Source: Gordonia sp. OPL2
Lineage (GTDB): Bacteria; Actinomycetota; Actinomycetes; Mycobacteriales; Mycobacteriaceae
Direction: 5' to 3'
DNA: 64,000 nt
Assembly (NCBI RefSeq): GCF_003797825.1
Contig: NZ_RKME01000017.1
Location: forward strand, 57,635 to 121,634
The notes under the pieces were generated by a model. It was not told where the DNA came from, did not search any database, and saw only the letters and a list, made by a program, of their open reading frames with translations. A program made the translations under genes and the position numbers. Below are positions 17,889 to 27,149 of this stretch, piece by piece (position 1 is the stretch's first letter; every line of letters starts with the position of its first letter).

Positions 17889-18047
17889 ATGCCAGTGCGT
17901 CACGGACGTCTCAGCCGCCGCGCCGTCATCGGGCATCCGGTGGTGCGGTCACCGGCCCCTGTCGGCTCGACCTCGCTCCTGGCGCAGGGCGTGGCCCGCC
18001 GACGCGAACGCAAGGACCCACCCTCGACGTCCCCGGTCACCGAATAG
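17889..18047 (+). CDS. Possible small basic protein (52 aa), unrecognised
   Basis: ATG 17889 has GGAGG 8 nt upstream and opens a 52-codon frame MPVRHGRLSRRAVIGHPVV..., rich in Arg, Pro and Ser. No motif or family is recognised. It lies in the 258-bp gap between the LAL regulator and a convergent membrane protein gene. The good ribosome site is the only positive sign; it could be spurious. Confidence 0.3.
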   Translation: MPVRHGRLSRRAVIGHPVVRSPAPVGSTSLLAQGVARRRERKDPPSTSPVTE

Positions 18048-18086
18048 GCCTGGTGCCACCGGCGGCCGGCACGCACCGACCGCGGG

Positions 18087-19481
18087 TCAGGCCTCGCCGA
18101 CGCCGGGCTGTGGCGTCTCGACCTCCGCGCCCACGTCGCGCTTGGCCGGCCGCATCGCGACCTCGAGCAGGGCGAGCACCGCGCACGTGATCACCACGGT
18201 CCAGATCACCACGAGCCCGGTGGGATAGGACCAGAACATCAGGATCAGCGCCGCCACCGCGACGATCGCGATACGCACCGGGATGCGGGCCTGCCAGAGC
18301 GCACGTTCGACGGTGTTCGCCTCACGCTGGGCGCGACGGGAGTCGATCGCACCGACGCCACCGGCGAACCCGCGGCGGACGGCTTTTGCCGATCTCGATC
18401 CGCCTGCGAAGAACACCACGACGGCGACGACCAGAGCGGCCACCGCCACCGCACGCAGCGCAAGCCGCAGTGGCCCGACGACGGTATCGAAGATCACCCG
18501 CGCCGCATCCGGCGCCAGGACATTCGACGGCACCTCGCCGAGGTAGACCGCGCGACCGATCAGCAGCCCCACGGCGAGCAGAAGCATCGCCAGCAGGATG
18601 GACACCGCGACGATCGCCGTCATCCGCAGACGTCTGCCGCGGCCGATCAGCAGGATGGCACCGATCGCGGCGGCCAGGGCCAGCCAGGGCAGGATGTCGG
18701 CGATCTTGTCCAGCGCGCTGACATAGCGCTGGGCGTTGGCGAGCTGCGGCGACTGGAACACCACGAAACTCTTGTCGACCTCCGGGATCTTCTCGGCGAA
18801 CGCGAAGCCGCGCTGGGTCAGTCGTTGCTTGACCTGATCGATGATCGGTCCGAGCTGGATGCTGATCGTGCCGTCGGAGTCGATCTTCACGGCGTCGCGC
18901 TGCGTGTCACCGGTGAGCGCGGCGACCACCGACTGATGCGCACCGCGATTCGCCGCGACCCAGAGCTCGGTGAACTCGTCGGATCGGACGAACTGGTTCA
19001 CCGTTTGCTGCACGAACGACTGGGCTTGATTGGCGATGACCGGCGCCAGGCCGACGAGCGCCGAGTCGACGCGGGGCCGGTCGGCGGGCGTGAGGTCGAC
19101 GAGCTGCTGCAACGCCGACTGCGTGATGCCCTGGATGTCTACCTGAGCGTCGATCTGCTCGACGATCGCATCGGAGATCTGTTGCTGCACCGCGGGTTCC
19201 GAGGCAAGCGGGGCGACGGTAGCGAGGTAGTGCTCGGTGTCGAGCAGCTCACCACGGACGTACCGCGTGGTCACCGAGAGCAGGGCGAGGAGTGCGCACA
19301 GGACGACGAGAACGGTCGCGCCGATCCGTCGCCACACCATCTTTCGACCGGGGGCGTCGGGCGCCTGCGACGCCACCTGCGCCCGCAGCCGCTCGAGCTC
19401 GGCGCGTTCGTCGGCGTCGAGCGGCCGGGCAGCCTCGGTGTCGTCGTCGGGACGGGCCGGGTCCGGGGTCGGATCGGTCAC
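18087..19481 (-). CDS. Integral membrane protein of unknown function
   Basis: The protein has 464 residues: a charged N-terminal tail with a short Leu/Glu helix (RAELERLRAQVAS), one transmembrane segment near residue 55, a large extracellular domain of about 200 residues (LATVAPLASEPAVQQQISDA...), then four or five transmembrane segments. The layout resembles actinobacterial membrane proteins of unknown role. GTG 19481 is chosen because AGGAGG lies 6 nt upstream; the longer frame to 19520 would span it. It is separated by 10 bp from the upstream DUF2252 gene and probably co-transcribed. Confidence 0.75.
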   Translation of the reverse strand: MTDPTPDPARPDDDTEAARPLDADERAELERLRAQVASQAPDAPGRKMVWRRIGATVLVVLCALLALLSVTTRYVRGELLDTEHYLATVAPLASEPAVQQQISDAIVEQIDAQVDIQGITQSALQQLVDLTPADRPRVDSALVGLAPVIANQAQSFVQQTVNQFVRSDEFTELWVAANRGAHQSVVAALTGDTQRDAVKIDSDGTISIQLGPIIDQVKQRLTQRGFAFAEKIPEVDKSFVVFQSPQLANAQRYVSALDKIADILPWLALAAAIGAILLIGRGRRLRMTAIVAVSILLAMLLLAVGLLIGRAVYLGEVPSNVLAPDAARVIFDTVVGPLRLALRAVAVAALVVAVVVFFAGGSRSAKAVRRGFAGGVGAIDSRRAQREANTVERALWQARIPVRIAIVAVAALILMFWSYPTGLVVIWTVVITCAVLALLEVAMRPAKRDVGAEVETPQPGVGEA

Positions 19482-19491
19482 GACATGCCTC

Positions 19492-20940
19492 CTAGAGGTC
19501 CGCTGTGGCAGTGACGGCACCGCGGTCGATATCGGCCACGAACGCCGCGTGGTCGCGGGAGTTGCGGTCAGCGTACGTGACCGCGAAACGTCCCATGGCG
19601 CGGTCGAACTCGTCGGTCGGTCCCAGGTACTCCGCGATGGCGACGGAGTCCCCCGATCGTGCGTGCCCGTAGGCGAGCACCCTCCCGCAGACCCGCCCGT
19701 AGACCGTGAGGGCGACCGCGTCGAGCGTCTCGATCGGCACCGAACCCTTCGCGTCTCGGAGTTGCCGGAGGTAGAAGTGCCGGTAGACGCCGTCGAACCC
19801 TGTTCCGGACTGCCACCCGAGGAACACGTCGCTGACCGCCTGGATGAGCTTCTGCCCGTTCACGACACGCTCGCCCTCGGACCGGAACTCGGGTCCGGGC
19901 AGGTAGCGCGCCAGGACCGACGCCTGAGCCTCCTTCGCCTGCAGCAGGAGCGGATCGTCGTCGTCCTTGCCCCGGAACAGCAACACCCATGCCTGTGTGC
20001 CGACGCTGCCGACCCCGACGACCTTACGAGCCATGCGGACGAACTCGAACTTGTCGAGCAGCACGCGGTGCCGCGGGGCCATCGTCTCGCGGAACTCGAC
20101 CAGTCTGGACTGCAGTTCGTCGTAGACGGTCGACAGATCACGATCACCGACCACGTCCTCGACAGGCACGATCAGTGGTGGCGCACTGACGAACCGCACC
20201 TCACCGTCGACGACGGTGGTCAGTTTCGACAGCGCCTGCAGACTGTCGCGGCGCCAGGCCTTCTTGATCTGCAACTGCATGTTCTTGGTCGCCGACGCTC
20301 CGACCAGGTCGCGGATCTCGGTCAGTCGTTCCGATGGTTCGGCATGGGTGTACCAGGCTGCCAGCGTGCCTTTCCCGGCCTGCGCCGTCATGGCCTCGCG
20401 GTACTCCGCTGCGCATGCCCGCGCGACCCGCTTGGCCTCCTTGCGCGGGAGGCCGTTGTCGAAGGCGGCGACGGCCAGGCTCGCCGCGAGTCGCTTGATG
20501 TCCCATTCGAACGGACCCGGGTAGGTCTCGTCGAAGTCGTTGACGTCGAAGGCCAGTCGACGTTCGGGCGTGGCGAAGAAGCCGAAGTTGCTCAGATGCG
20601 CGTCTCCGCACAGCTGCACGGTGAGACCGCTGTTGGGGGAACGGGACAGGTCGTCGGCCATCACCAGCGCGGCGCCCCGGTAGAAGGTGAACGGTGTCCG
20701 GGCCATCCGCCCGTGGCGGATGGGGACCAACTCGGCGACCCGGGTCTGCGCCTGCTGCAGCAGCAATGCCGTCGGGTCGCGCTGCGAACCGTCCTCGACG
20801 TCGGCGGCGAGGTCGCCGAGATCGCCGGGCGCCAGCCGGTCCCGGGCCGCCCGGCCGTCGGCCGATCGCTCCGCGACCGTGCGATAGCGCTGCGCGGGGG
20901 CACTCGATCGCGGATCCGCGGACATGACTGTCGAGTTCAC
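19492..20940 (-). CDS. DUF2252 family protein (kinase-like fold)
   Basis: A 482-residue cytoplasmic protein. RTPFTFYRGAALVMADDL, LCGDAHLSNFG and FDVNDFDETYPGPFEWDIKRLAASL are diagnostic of DUF2252. The HLSNFG and DFDE elements mimic the catalytic HxDxxxxN and metal DFG sites of aminoglycoside-phosphotransferase-type kinases, so a small-molecule kinase activity is plausible but not known. GTG 20940 or the ATG at 20925 (MSADPRSS) could be the start. Its product is probably made together with the membrane protein downstream. Confidence 0.85.
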   Translation of the reverse strand: MNSTVMSADPRSSAPAQRYRTVAERSADGRAARDRLAPGDLGDLAADVEDGSQRDPTALLLQQAQTRVAELVPIRHGRMARTPFTFYRGAALVMADDLSRSPNSGLTVQLCGDAHLSNFGFFATPERRLAFDVNDFDETYPGPFEWDIKRLAASLAVAAFDNGLPRKEAKRVARACAAEYREAMTAQAGKGTLAAWYTHAEPSERLTEIRDLVGASATKNMQLQIKKAWRRDSLQALSKLTTVVDGEVRFVSAPPLIVPVEDVVGDRDLSTVYDELQSRLVEFRETMAPRHRVLLDKFEFVRMARKVVGVGSVGTQAWVLLFRGKDDDDPLLLQAKEAQASVLARYLPGPEFRSEGERVVNGQKLIQAVSDVFLGWQSGTGFDGVYRHFYLRQLRDAKGSVPIETLDAVALTVYGRVCGRVLAYGHARSGDSVAIAEYLGPTDEFDRAMGRFAVTYADRNSRDHAAFVADIDRGAVTATADL

Positions 20941-21129
20941 CCGCTGACGATCTCACGCACGGCGGTCTCTCGGCATCACCCGGACGGGATGAAACGAGAC
21001 GGTTATCGCCCTCGACCACGAACTCATCCCTTCCGTGTGATCCGCGACGAGCGGCCCACGCGCATGCTGGACGGGTCCGACCCCGGTCAGCGCGGCAGTT
21101 CCTGCCGCCGAGGTGTGAAGGAGACGCAC

Positions 21130-21510
21130 ATGTGGGATTCATTCTGGGACTTCATCTGGTACACCGTGGTGATCTTCGCCTTCGTCGCCTATCTGATGAT
21201 CCTCTTCTGGATCATCACCGACCTGTTCCGTGACCGCGGACTGTCCGGATGGTGGAAGGCCCTGTGGGTGCTGTTCCTGGTCTTCGTGCCGTGGCTGACG
21301 GCGCTGGTGTACCTCATCGCGCGCGGGCACGGTATGTCCCGCAGGGCCGCCGAGGCACAGGCCCAGATGCAGCAGCAGTCAGACGACTACATCCGCTCGG
21401 TCGCCGGGAAGTCCTCGGCAGAACAGATCGCCGATGCCAAGGCGCTGCTCGACGCCGGCACCATCACGCAGCAGGAGTACGAGTCCTTGAAGGCGAAGGC
21501 GCTGGCATGA
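21130..21510 (+). CDS. Small membrane protein with C-terminal SHOCT domain
   Basis: The 126 residues begin MWDSFWDFIWYTVVIF. Two hydrophobic segments resemble the PLDc_N/cardiolipin-synthase N-terminal hairpin, and a SHOCT domain ends the protein (QIADAKALLDAGTITQQEYESL). AAGGAG lies 6 nt before ATG 21130. A small hairpin (GCGGCAG-TTC-CTGCCGC, 21092-21108) sits in its leader. The stop overlaps the next start by ATGA, so it is translationally coupled to the DUF1254 gene. Confidence 0.85.
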   Translation: MWDSFWDFIWYTVVIFAFVAYLMILFWIITDLFRDRGLSGWWKALWVLFLVFVPWLTALVYLIARGHGMSRRAAEAQAQMQQQSDDYIRSVAGKSSAEQIADAKALLDAGTITQQEYESLKAKALA

Positions 21511-22829
21511 GCATGCTGTCCGACGACCTCGAGACACTCAGCGCCGAAGCCTACATCTACCTGTACCCGCTCGTGACGATGGAGGTCAGCCGCAGACAGC
21601 AGACCTCTCCCCGGGCAGCCGATCGACCGGCATTCGGCCCTGCCAATCACTTTCACCACCTCCGGGAGTTCCCGTCGGCGGGCTTCCGGGCCGTGGTCCG
21701 GCCCAACTTCGACACGCTGTACTCGTCCGCGTGGCTCGACCTGAGCGGCGGTCCGGTGCAGATCGACATCCCCGACAGCGATGACCGCTACTACATGATG
21801 CCCATGCTCGACATGTGGACCGATGTCTTCGCCTCACCGGGAAAACGGACCACTGGCACCGGACCCCAACGGGTCGTCGTTGTGCCACCGGGCCACTCCG
21901 CGACGCTGCCGGCGGATCTTGCGGCGTCGGCGACCGCGGTCGTGGAGGCACCGACGACTCGCGTCTGGGTGATAGGGCGTACCCAGACCAACGGTCCCTC
22001 GGACTACGCTGCGGTCAACGCCTTCCAGGACGGCCTGTCGGTGACGACACTGGGCGACCCCTCCACTACGACCGAGGCCGATGACATCGATCTCGATGGC
22101 GAGCCGCTGCGCATCGTCAATGCGATGTCGGCGGTCGAGTTCTTCACTATCGCGGCGAGGATTCTCACGGTCGATCGGCCGCACCCCACGGACTTCGGGG
22201 TGTTGTCGCGCATCGCCCGACTGGGCATCGTCCCCGGAGAGCCGTTCGATGCAAGCACTTTCGGACCGGACGACACAGCCCAGATCGAACAGGGCGCCAA
22301 GGCCGCACTCGCGCGCATCTCCGACCTGAGCGACATCGGAGTCATGACCCACGGCTGGGAGGTCGTCCGTCGGACGATCGGCGTCTACGGCAACGAGTAC
22401 CTGAAACGGGCACAGGTCACGCTGGTCGGTCTCGGCGCCAACCCCGCCAATGAGGCCATCTATCCGCTGCTGGTCGCCGATGCCGATGGTGACCCACTCA
22501 CCGGGGACCGAAATTACGTGCTTCGCTTCGCCGCCGACGAATTGCCGCCGGTCGACGCGTTCTGGTCGGTCACGATGTACGACGCCGAGGGGTACCAGGT
22601 GGCCAACGACATCGATCGTTTCGCGATCGGCGATCGGGATCCGCTCCACTACAACGACGACGGGTCTCTCGACATCTGGCTGCAACACACCGATCCGGGC
22701 CGTGGCCGCACCGAGAACTGGCTTCCCACACCTGCGAACGGCCCGCTGGGGGTGACCTTGCGTCTGTACGCACCGTCGTCGTCGGCCCTCGACGGTTCGT
22801 GGACACCGCCGCCCGTCCGCAAACAGTAG
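21507..22829 (+). CDS. DUF1254/DUF1214 domain protein
   Basis: The protein has 440 residues. AEAYIYLYPLVTMEVSRRQ, VVRPNFDTLYSSAWLDLSGGPVQIDIPDS and YMMPMLDMWTDVF are the DUF1254 hallmarks, and FWSVTMYDAEGYQVAN with a final WLPTPANGPLGVTLRLY is the DUF1214 barrel. Function is unknown; homologues in several bacteria are periplasmic, but no signal peptide is seen here. ATG 21507 overlaps the SHOCT gene stop, so the pair is one operon. Confidence 0.9.
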   Translation: MSMLSDDLETLSAEAYIYLYPLVTMEVSRRQQTSPRAADRPAFGPANHFHHLREFPSAGFRAVVRPNFDTLYSSAWLDLSGGPVQIDIPDSDDRYYMMPMLDMWTDVFASPGKRTTGTGPQRVVVVPPGHSATLPADLAASATAVVEAPTTRVWVIGRTQTNGPSDYAAVNAFQDGLSVTTLGDPSTTTEADDIDLDGEPLRIVNAMSAVEFFTIAARILTVDRPHPTDFGVLSRIARLGIVPGEPFDASTFGPDDTAQIEQGAKAALARISDLSDIGVMTHGWEVVRRTIGVYGNEYLKRAQVTLVGLGANPANEAIYPLLVADADGDPLTGDRNYVLRFAADELPPVDAFWSVTMYDAEGYQVANDIDRFAIGDRDPLHYNDDGSLDIWLQHTDPGRGRTENWLPTPANGPLGVTLRLYAPSSSALDGSWTPPPVRKQ

Positions 22830-22833
22830 GCCG

Positions 22834-24003
22834 TCAGGTCGCGGGCATGACACGTTCCAGGAACCGGACCGCGTCGTCCATGCCGCCTTTCGCCCGCAGA
22901 TCCGTGTGGTCGGCGTTGACCGTCTCGAAGTCGTACTCCGTTCCCGCCTTGCGCAACTCGGACAGGAGGGCAAAGGTCATCGGGATCGGTACGGTCACGT
23001 CGCGCAGTCCGTGGACGATGAGGATCGGTCCGCCCTGGTCGGCGACCGGCACCTTCATGTAGGCGGCGAGCGCCTTTCGGAAGTCGTCGTCCCCGAGTGA
23101 CTTCGACAGCAGTTCGTCGGGCCGCGCGCCCTCGAGGATCGACTCCCACTGCGGCCCACACGATCGGCCCACCTCGTCGACGACGCGTGTGCCGACATCG
23201 GACAGATACGAGCGGACGTCGACATCGTGCTGGTTGTTCGCCATCCCGGCCAGGATCGCGGCGAACGGGCCCGACATCGCCTTCGGGAGGGGGACGCTTC
23301 CGGGCCGCACGAGCGGGATGACGTTCTCGAAGTTCGACGCGGGAGCGAGCGCTGCGGCCCCGCGGTAGTCCAACTCGGGGGCATACCGTCGCGCGTAGTG
23401 GCCCGCGGCCAAGGCCGCATGGCCACCCTGCGACGACCCACCCACCGCCCAGGTCCGCGACAACCCGCCGACGACGGCACGGGCCGCTCGCACGATGTCG
23501 ATGACCGCAGTCGCCTCCGACCGCGAGTGGAGGTAGGGATGCGGTCCCGCCGAGTTCGGACCGAGTCCGAGGTAATCGGTGGCGACCACCGCATATCCGG
23601 CCTGAGTGAGGGCCTCGATCGCCGGCGCCGTGCCCCGGATCAGGTCGGCGGATCCGGTCAGTCCACAGTCGGGCCCGAGTCCGGAGGTGCCGTGTGCCCA
23701 CGAGACGATGCGCCACCCCTGGTCAGGACGCGGCCCGTCGGGCAGTCGCACGATCCCGCTCGCCGGAACGACTGCCCCGCGCGGATCGGTGGTGAGATAC
23801 GAGATCCGGAACACGCGGTCGAGACCGCCCCATGTATCGAGCTGGGAGATCGAGGTGGCGGTGCCGGGTGCGTCGGTGGTCGTCGCGGCGCGTGCAGTAC
23901 TGTCCACCACGGCGGGGACGAATGCCATGACAGCGGCCAGGAACGCGATCACCAGCGTCCGGGGTGTGACCCGCGACAGATCGCTCACCGTGGGGATCGC
24001 CAC
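22834..24003 (-). CDS. Secreted lipase/esterase, LIP family alpha/beta hydrolase
   Basis: The 389 residues include a signal peptide (hydrophobic residues 17-32, cleavage near ARA-AT). WAHGTSGLGPDCG near residue 103 and the nucleophile elbow GGSSQGG (Ser191) are typical of the secretory lipase family PF03583; the acid and His fall in IVHGLRDVTVPI and NADHTDLR. These enzymes hydrolyse acylglycerols or esters outside the cell. It converges with the DUF1254 gene with a 4-bp gap. GTG 24003 has GAGG upstream. Confidence 0.87.
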   Translation of the reverse strand: MAIPTVSDLSRVTPRTLVIAFLAAVMAFVPAVVDSTARAATTTDAPGTATSISQLDTWGGLDRVFRISYLTTDPRGAVVPASGIVRLPDGPRPDQGWRIVSWAHGTSGLGPDCGLTGSADLIRGTAPAIEALTQAGYAVVATDYLGLGPNSAGPHPYLHSRSEATAVIDIVRAARAVVGGLSRTWAVGGSSQGGHAALAAGHYARRYAPELDYRGAAALAPASNFENVIPLVRPGSVPLPKAMSGPFAAILAGMANNQHDVDVRSYLSDVGTRVVDEVGRSCGPQWESILEGARPDELLSKSLGDDDFRKALAAYMKVPVADQGGPILIVHGLRDVTVPIPMTFALLSELRKAGTEYDFETVNADHTDLRAKGGMDDAVRFLERVMPAT

Positions 24004-24091
24004 GTCACATCCTCACGCCGACTATGAGTCTCCCTACGAATACCCGCTGCTCACGTGCCATGAGGCGCCTCCGTGGGGACAATGTAATGAC

Positions 24092-24265
24092 ATGAACACA
24101 CTACAGTTGACCTACGTCTTTGCCCTGCTCGGAGTCCTCACCATGATGACCGTCGGAATCGGAGCACTCATCGGCCTGATCGCCCGCTCCGAGGCACACC
24201 CCCAGCGCGTGCGCGTGACCGACGACCGCCGGCCCGAGACCGCCCCCATCCTGACCTTCCGCTGA
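24092..24265 (+). CDS. Small single-span membrane protein (57 aa)
   Basis: MNTLQLTYVFALLGVLTMM continues into one long hydrophobic helix (residues 5-31) followed by a charged tail (RSEAHPQRVRVTDDRRPE). A GACAAT box 8 nt upstream suggests a near-leaderless start. No family is recognised. It is probably real because its hydrophobic pattern and codon use are coherent. Confidence 0.55.
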   Translation: MNTLQLTYVFALLGVLTMMTVGIGALIGLIARSEAHPQRVRVTDDRRPETAPILTFR

Positions 24266-24354
24266 GCAATCCCTTCACCTCTGCCCCTCGCCGCGGGTAA
24301 CCTCACGCCCGACGACGGCGCGTAGGCGCACGACCGGCGAACGAGGGGAATCGC

Positions 24355-24510
24355 ATGAACCGGATGAAGACGCGACTGACCTGCCCGTGTGGCGAGGCCA
24401 TCAAGGGCACCGATGAGGACGAGCTGGTGGTGAAGGTGCAGGAGCACCTCAAGGAGAATCACCCCGGCCACGACTACAGCCGCGACGAGATCCTGTTCAT
24501 GGCCTACTGA
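24355..24510 (+). CDS. DUF1059 family small protein (51 aa)
   Basis: Encodes MNRMKTRLTCPCGEAIKGT, then DEDELVVKVQEHLKENHPGH and a tail ending RDEILFMAY. The CPCG pair, the HLKENHPGH helix and the length match DUF1059 small proteins (about 50-60 residues), which may bind a metal through Cys and His. GAGGGGA lies 7 nt before ATG 24355. Function unknown. Confidence 0.8.
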   Translation: MNRMKTRLTCPCGEAIKGTDEDELVVKVQEHLKENHPGHDYSRDEILFMAY

Positions 24511-24579
24511 TCGTCGATCCGACGTCCGGTCCCGGCGAGTTCGGCCGCCCACGGAGGCAGGTCCATCGCCGCGAGCCGC

Positions 24580-25479
24580 TCAGCCTGCCTGCGCCGGCTC
24601 CTCCGGGGCGGGCGCCGCGTGGTGAACCGGACATCCACCCGCGAACGTTCCCATCGACTCGATGTCGAAACCCTCGGGGTAGGAACGGATTCGGGGCATG
24701 TTCTGAACCAGTGCCGGCTTCCGGCGTGGCGGCAGCAGCGCCAGCAACCGTGCACGGAGCCTGAGCGCACCCGCGGACGCGGCCCGCGCGACGGTGCCCG
24801 GGTCGTCGTAGCCGAAGGCCGTGATCAGCGGCTCGTCCATCAGGGAGCGGCTGAAGATGTCGACCCCACGCTTGGCGAAACCCGGGTAGAACGAGGCGAG
24901 CAGATCCATCGTCGCGTCGGCCACGCGTCGTGAATCGGGGTCGAAGGCGAAGTGCTCGGCCTCGTACTCGTCCATCAGCGTCGCGAACTCGTCGTAGGTG
25001 GCCGGGATGTCCTTGATCGCCATGTGGCGCCCGAGGGCCTGGTAGTAGCGGACCATCGCCAGCTTCTCGTCGGCGGTGAGTGGACGCCACCCGTAGTCGG
25101 CGAGCCAGCGCACCGGTACGACGACGAAGGTCGACAACACGTAGCGGAAGTCGTCGTTCGGGATGTCGTACATCTTGTGCATCTGATTGATCCGTCGGAT
25201 GGCCGCCTTGCCCTGCGGACTGTCGAATCCCTCGATCAGCGGTGTCTCCAGAAGGATCGCCGTGTCGTCGTAGCGCTTCTGCGTGGCCTCGGTGAACGCA
25301 CCGGTCTCGTCGAGCAGGCGCCCGATGCTCGGCACCGCGTACGTGCGGAACAGCGCGAAGCTGAGTGCCTGGTTGATGTCCCAGGGGAACTCGCGTGTGG
25401 ACAGGTTGCGATAGATGTCCATCCACTGGGTCTCCGGATCGAGTCCGGCGGTGGAGATCGTCTTCACGGGATTGCGCAT
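24580..25479 (-). CDS. Oxygenase MpaB family protein (DUF2236)
   Basis: A 299-residue protein. FRTYAVPSIGRLL, GFDSPQGKAAIRRINQMHKMYDI and the histidine of YYQALGRHM resemble the MpaB/latex-clearing-protein-like heme oxygenase group, in which conserved Arg and His residues bind heme b. Substrates in this family vary (e.g. polyisoprene for Lcp). ATG 25479 follows GAAGGTG; an upstream in-frame start at 25539 would cover the operator. It is divergent from and probably repressed by the TetR at 25563. Confidence 0.72.
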   Translation of the reverse strand: MRNPVKTISTAGLDPETQWMDIYRNLSTREFPWDINQALSFALFRTYAVPSIGRLLDETGAFTEATQKRYDDTAILLETPLIEGFDSPQGKAAIRRINQMHKMYDIPNDDFRYVLSTFVVVPVRWLADYGWRPLTADEKLAMVRYYQALGRHMAIKDIPATYDEFATLMDEYEAEHFAFDPDSRRVADATMDLLASFYPGFAKRGVDIFSRSLMDEPLITAFGYDDPGTVARAASAGALRLRARLLALLPPRRKPALVQNMPRIRSYPEGFDIESMGTFAGGCPVHHAAPAPEEPAQAG

Positions 25480-25512
25480 GGGCTGAGCACCTTCTCGTCG
25501 AGTTGCCGCCAG

Positions 25513-25528
25513 CATAAGTCCACTTATG
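25513..25528. promoter_or_regulatory. TetR operator CATAAGT-CC-ACTTATG
   Basis: A perfect 16-bp palindrome of 7-bp arms (25513-25519 and 25522-25528) in the 83-bp divergent gap. On the minus strand its end overlaps TATGCT, a likely -10 of the MpaB-like gene, so a bound repressor would block that promoter. Confidence 0.75.
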
Positions 25529-25550
25529 GTTATGTGCAAGAGGTCACACC

Positions 25551-25556
25551 TAGACT
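25551..25556 (+). promoter_or_regulatory. -10 box of a leaderless promoter
   Basis: TAGACT ends 6 nt before GTG 25563 of the TetR gene. Confidence 0.5.
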
Positions 25557-25562
25557 GGGAGG

Positions 25563-26135
25563 GTGACTTCTACGGAGAAGCGACGGTCGGGCGCATCGCA
25601 CACTGCGAAGGTGCGCTATCTGGACGCCGGTCTGCAGGTCCTCGCCGATCAGGGGCATGCCGGACTCAAACTCGCGGCGGTGTGTGAGGCAGTCGGCGCG
25701 ACGACGGGCTCGTTCTACCACGCCTTCCCCAGCTGGGGCGCCTACACCTCCGCACTCATCCGCTACTGGCGAACCGAGCAGAGCGACCGTCCGATCGCGC
25801 AGGCGGGCACGGTCACCGACGCGGTGGCGCGGCTCGACGTCCTGACCGACATCGCGCTGGCGCTCCCGCACGACTCCGAGGCCGCCATCCGCGTGTGGGC
25901 CGAGCATGACCCGGACGTGCGGGCCGTACAGATCGAGGCCGACGAGGAACGCCGGCAGTTCATCGCCGACACCTACCTGGAGGTCCTGGGTGACCGCGTC
26001 CTCGCCGAGCGTTACGCGACCGCGGCCATGTACCTGCTCGTCGGGTACGAGAACGGCACCCACCGGTCGCGGGACACGCTGGAGTGGGCGTTCCGGGTCT
26101 TCATCGACCAGACCCTCCGCGACCGCGCGGACTGA
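25563..26135 (+). CDS. TetR-family transcriptional regulator
   Basis: A 190-residue protein with an N-terminal helix-turn-helix (KLAAVCEAVGATTGSFYHAFPSW) in the TetR position and a helical C-terminal sensor. It starts at GTG 25563 immediately after a promoter. Divergent placement and the palindrome at 25513 point to local control of the MpaB-like gene. It converges with the LysR gene. Confidence 0.88.
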   Translation: MTSTEKRRSGASHTAKVRYLDAGLQVLADQGHAGLKLAAVCEAVGATTGSFYHAFPSWGAYTSALIRYWRTEQSDRPIAQAGTVTDAVARLDVLTDIALALPHDSEAAIRVWAEHDPDVRAVQIEADEERRQFIADTYLEVLGDRVLAERYATAAMYLLVGYENGTHRSRDTLEWAFRVFIDQTLRDRAD

Positions 26136-26162
26136 GCACGTACCACGGCGCACGTCCGGGCG

Positions 26163-27050
26163 TCATCGACCCAGGGCGCGTTCCGCCGACGCCACCAGAT
26201 CTCCGACGACCGCGGCCACCGCTTTGCGCGGCGCCGGCCGGGTGAGTGCCTCGTAGACGCGCGCCGCGCGAACCCCTTTGAGGGTCAACGGCTTCACTCC
26301 CGGGTGTCGGACCGCGAACCGCGGGATGAGTGCGATGCCATGGTCCGCGGCGACGATCGACTCGATCGTCGCGAAGTCGAGCATGCGTTGGGTGACGCGG
26401 GGCGCGACGCCGGTCACCGCCGAGATCGACAGGAGTACGTCGTCGACGGGGAAGCCACCCTCGACGCTGATCCAGTCGCAATCGGCGAGGTCGCCAACCT
26501 CCACCTCGTCGCGGGCCGCGAAGGCCGAGTCGACCGCGACAGCGACGTCGACCGGCTCGCGCATCAGCTCCGTGACCTCCACGCGCGGCAGCCGGACCGG
26601 GGCTGTGCGTTCGTCCCGATGGGTCACCACGATGTCGTGGTCGGCCAGCGCCGGGGAGGCGTCCGGGTAACCGACGTCGAGCTCGGAGGCACGGACGTCG
26701 ATACCCGAGTCGACCGTCCGGTCCAGCACACCCGGGAGCAACAGGGCCGCGCCCGACGGGAACATGGCCAGCCGCACCGTCGCCCGGCCCGACCGATAGC
26801 CCTCCATCTCCTCCTGCGCACGCTCGACCGCCGCGATCACGTCGTCGGCGCGCAGAACCAGCGCGCGTCCGGCGTCGGTGAGGCGGATGCGCCGGCCGTC
26901 CTGCTCGAGGAGGTCGACGCCCGCCTCCTTCGTGAGCACCTTGAGCTGCTGAGAGACCGCCGACGGGGTCATGTGCATGGCGCTGGCGACCGACCCGACC
27001 GAGCCACGGTCGGCGAACTCCCGCAACAGACGGAGGCGCTTGACGTCCAT
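26163..27050 (-). CDS. LysR-family transcriptional regulator
   Basis: The 295 residues begin with a winged helix-turn-helix (VASAMHMTPSAVSQQLKVLTKEAGVDLLEQ), followed by a two-lobed effector-binding domain (VRLAMFPSGAALLLPGVL onward). ATG 27050 (MDVKRLRLLREF) is the natural start. It is divergent from the LLM oxidoreductase gene, its most likely target. The effector is unknown. Confidence 0.9.
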   Translation of the reverse strand: MDVKRLRLLREFADRGSVGSVASAMHMTPSAVSQQLKVLTKEAGVDLLEQDGRRIRLTDAGRALVLRADDVIAAVERAQEEMEGYRSGRATVRLAMFPSGAALLLPGVLDRTVDSGIDVRASELDVGYPDASPALADHDIVVTHRDERTAPVRLPRVEVTELMREPVDVAVAVDSAFAARDEVEVGDLADCDWISVEGGFPVDDVLLSISAVTGVAPRVTQRMLDFATIESIVAADHGIALIPRFAVRHPGVKPLTLKGVRAARVYEALTRPAPRKAVAAVVGDLVASAERALGR

Positions 27051-27076
27051 GAAGCAGGATCGTAGTCGAACTGCGC

Positions 27077-27119
27077 GACCGTGCAGTCCTGCTACACGGA
27101 CCGTGCATTCCCCGGGAAT
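27077..27119. promoter_or_regulatory. Candidate LysR binding region
   Basis: The octamer ACCGTGCA occurs twice (near 27078 and 27100), and ATTCCC-C-GGGAAT (27107-27119) is a perfect odd palindrome. They lie in the 99-bp gap between the divergent lysR and LLM genes; a plus-strand TATCAT (27134-27139) could be the -10 of the LLM gene. Confidence 0.45.
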
Positions 27120-27149
27120 TAAACGGACCGCAGTATCATTTACCAGATC

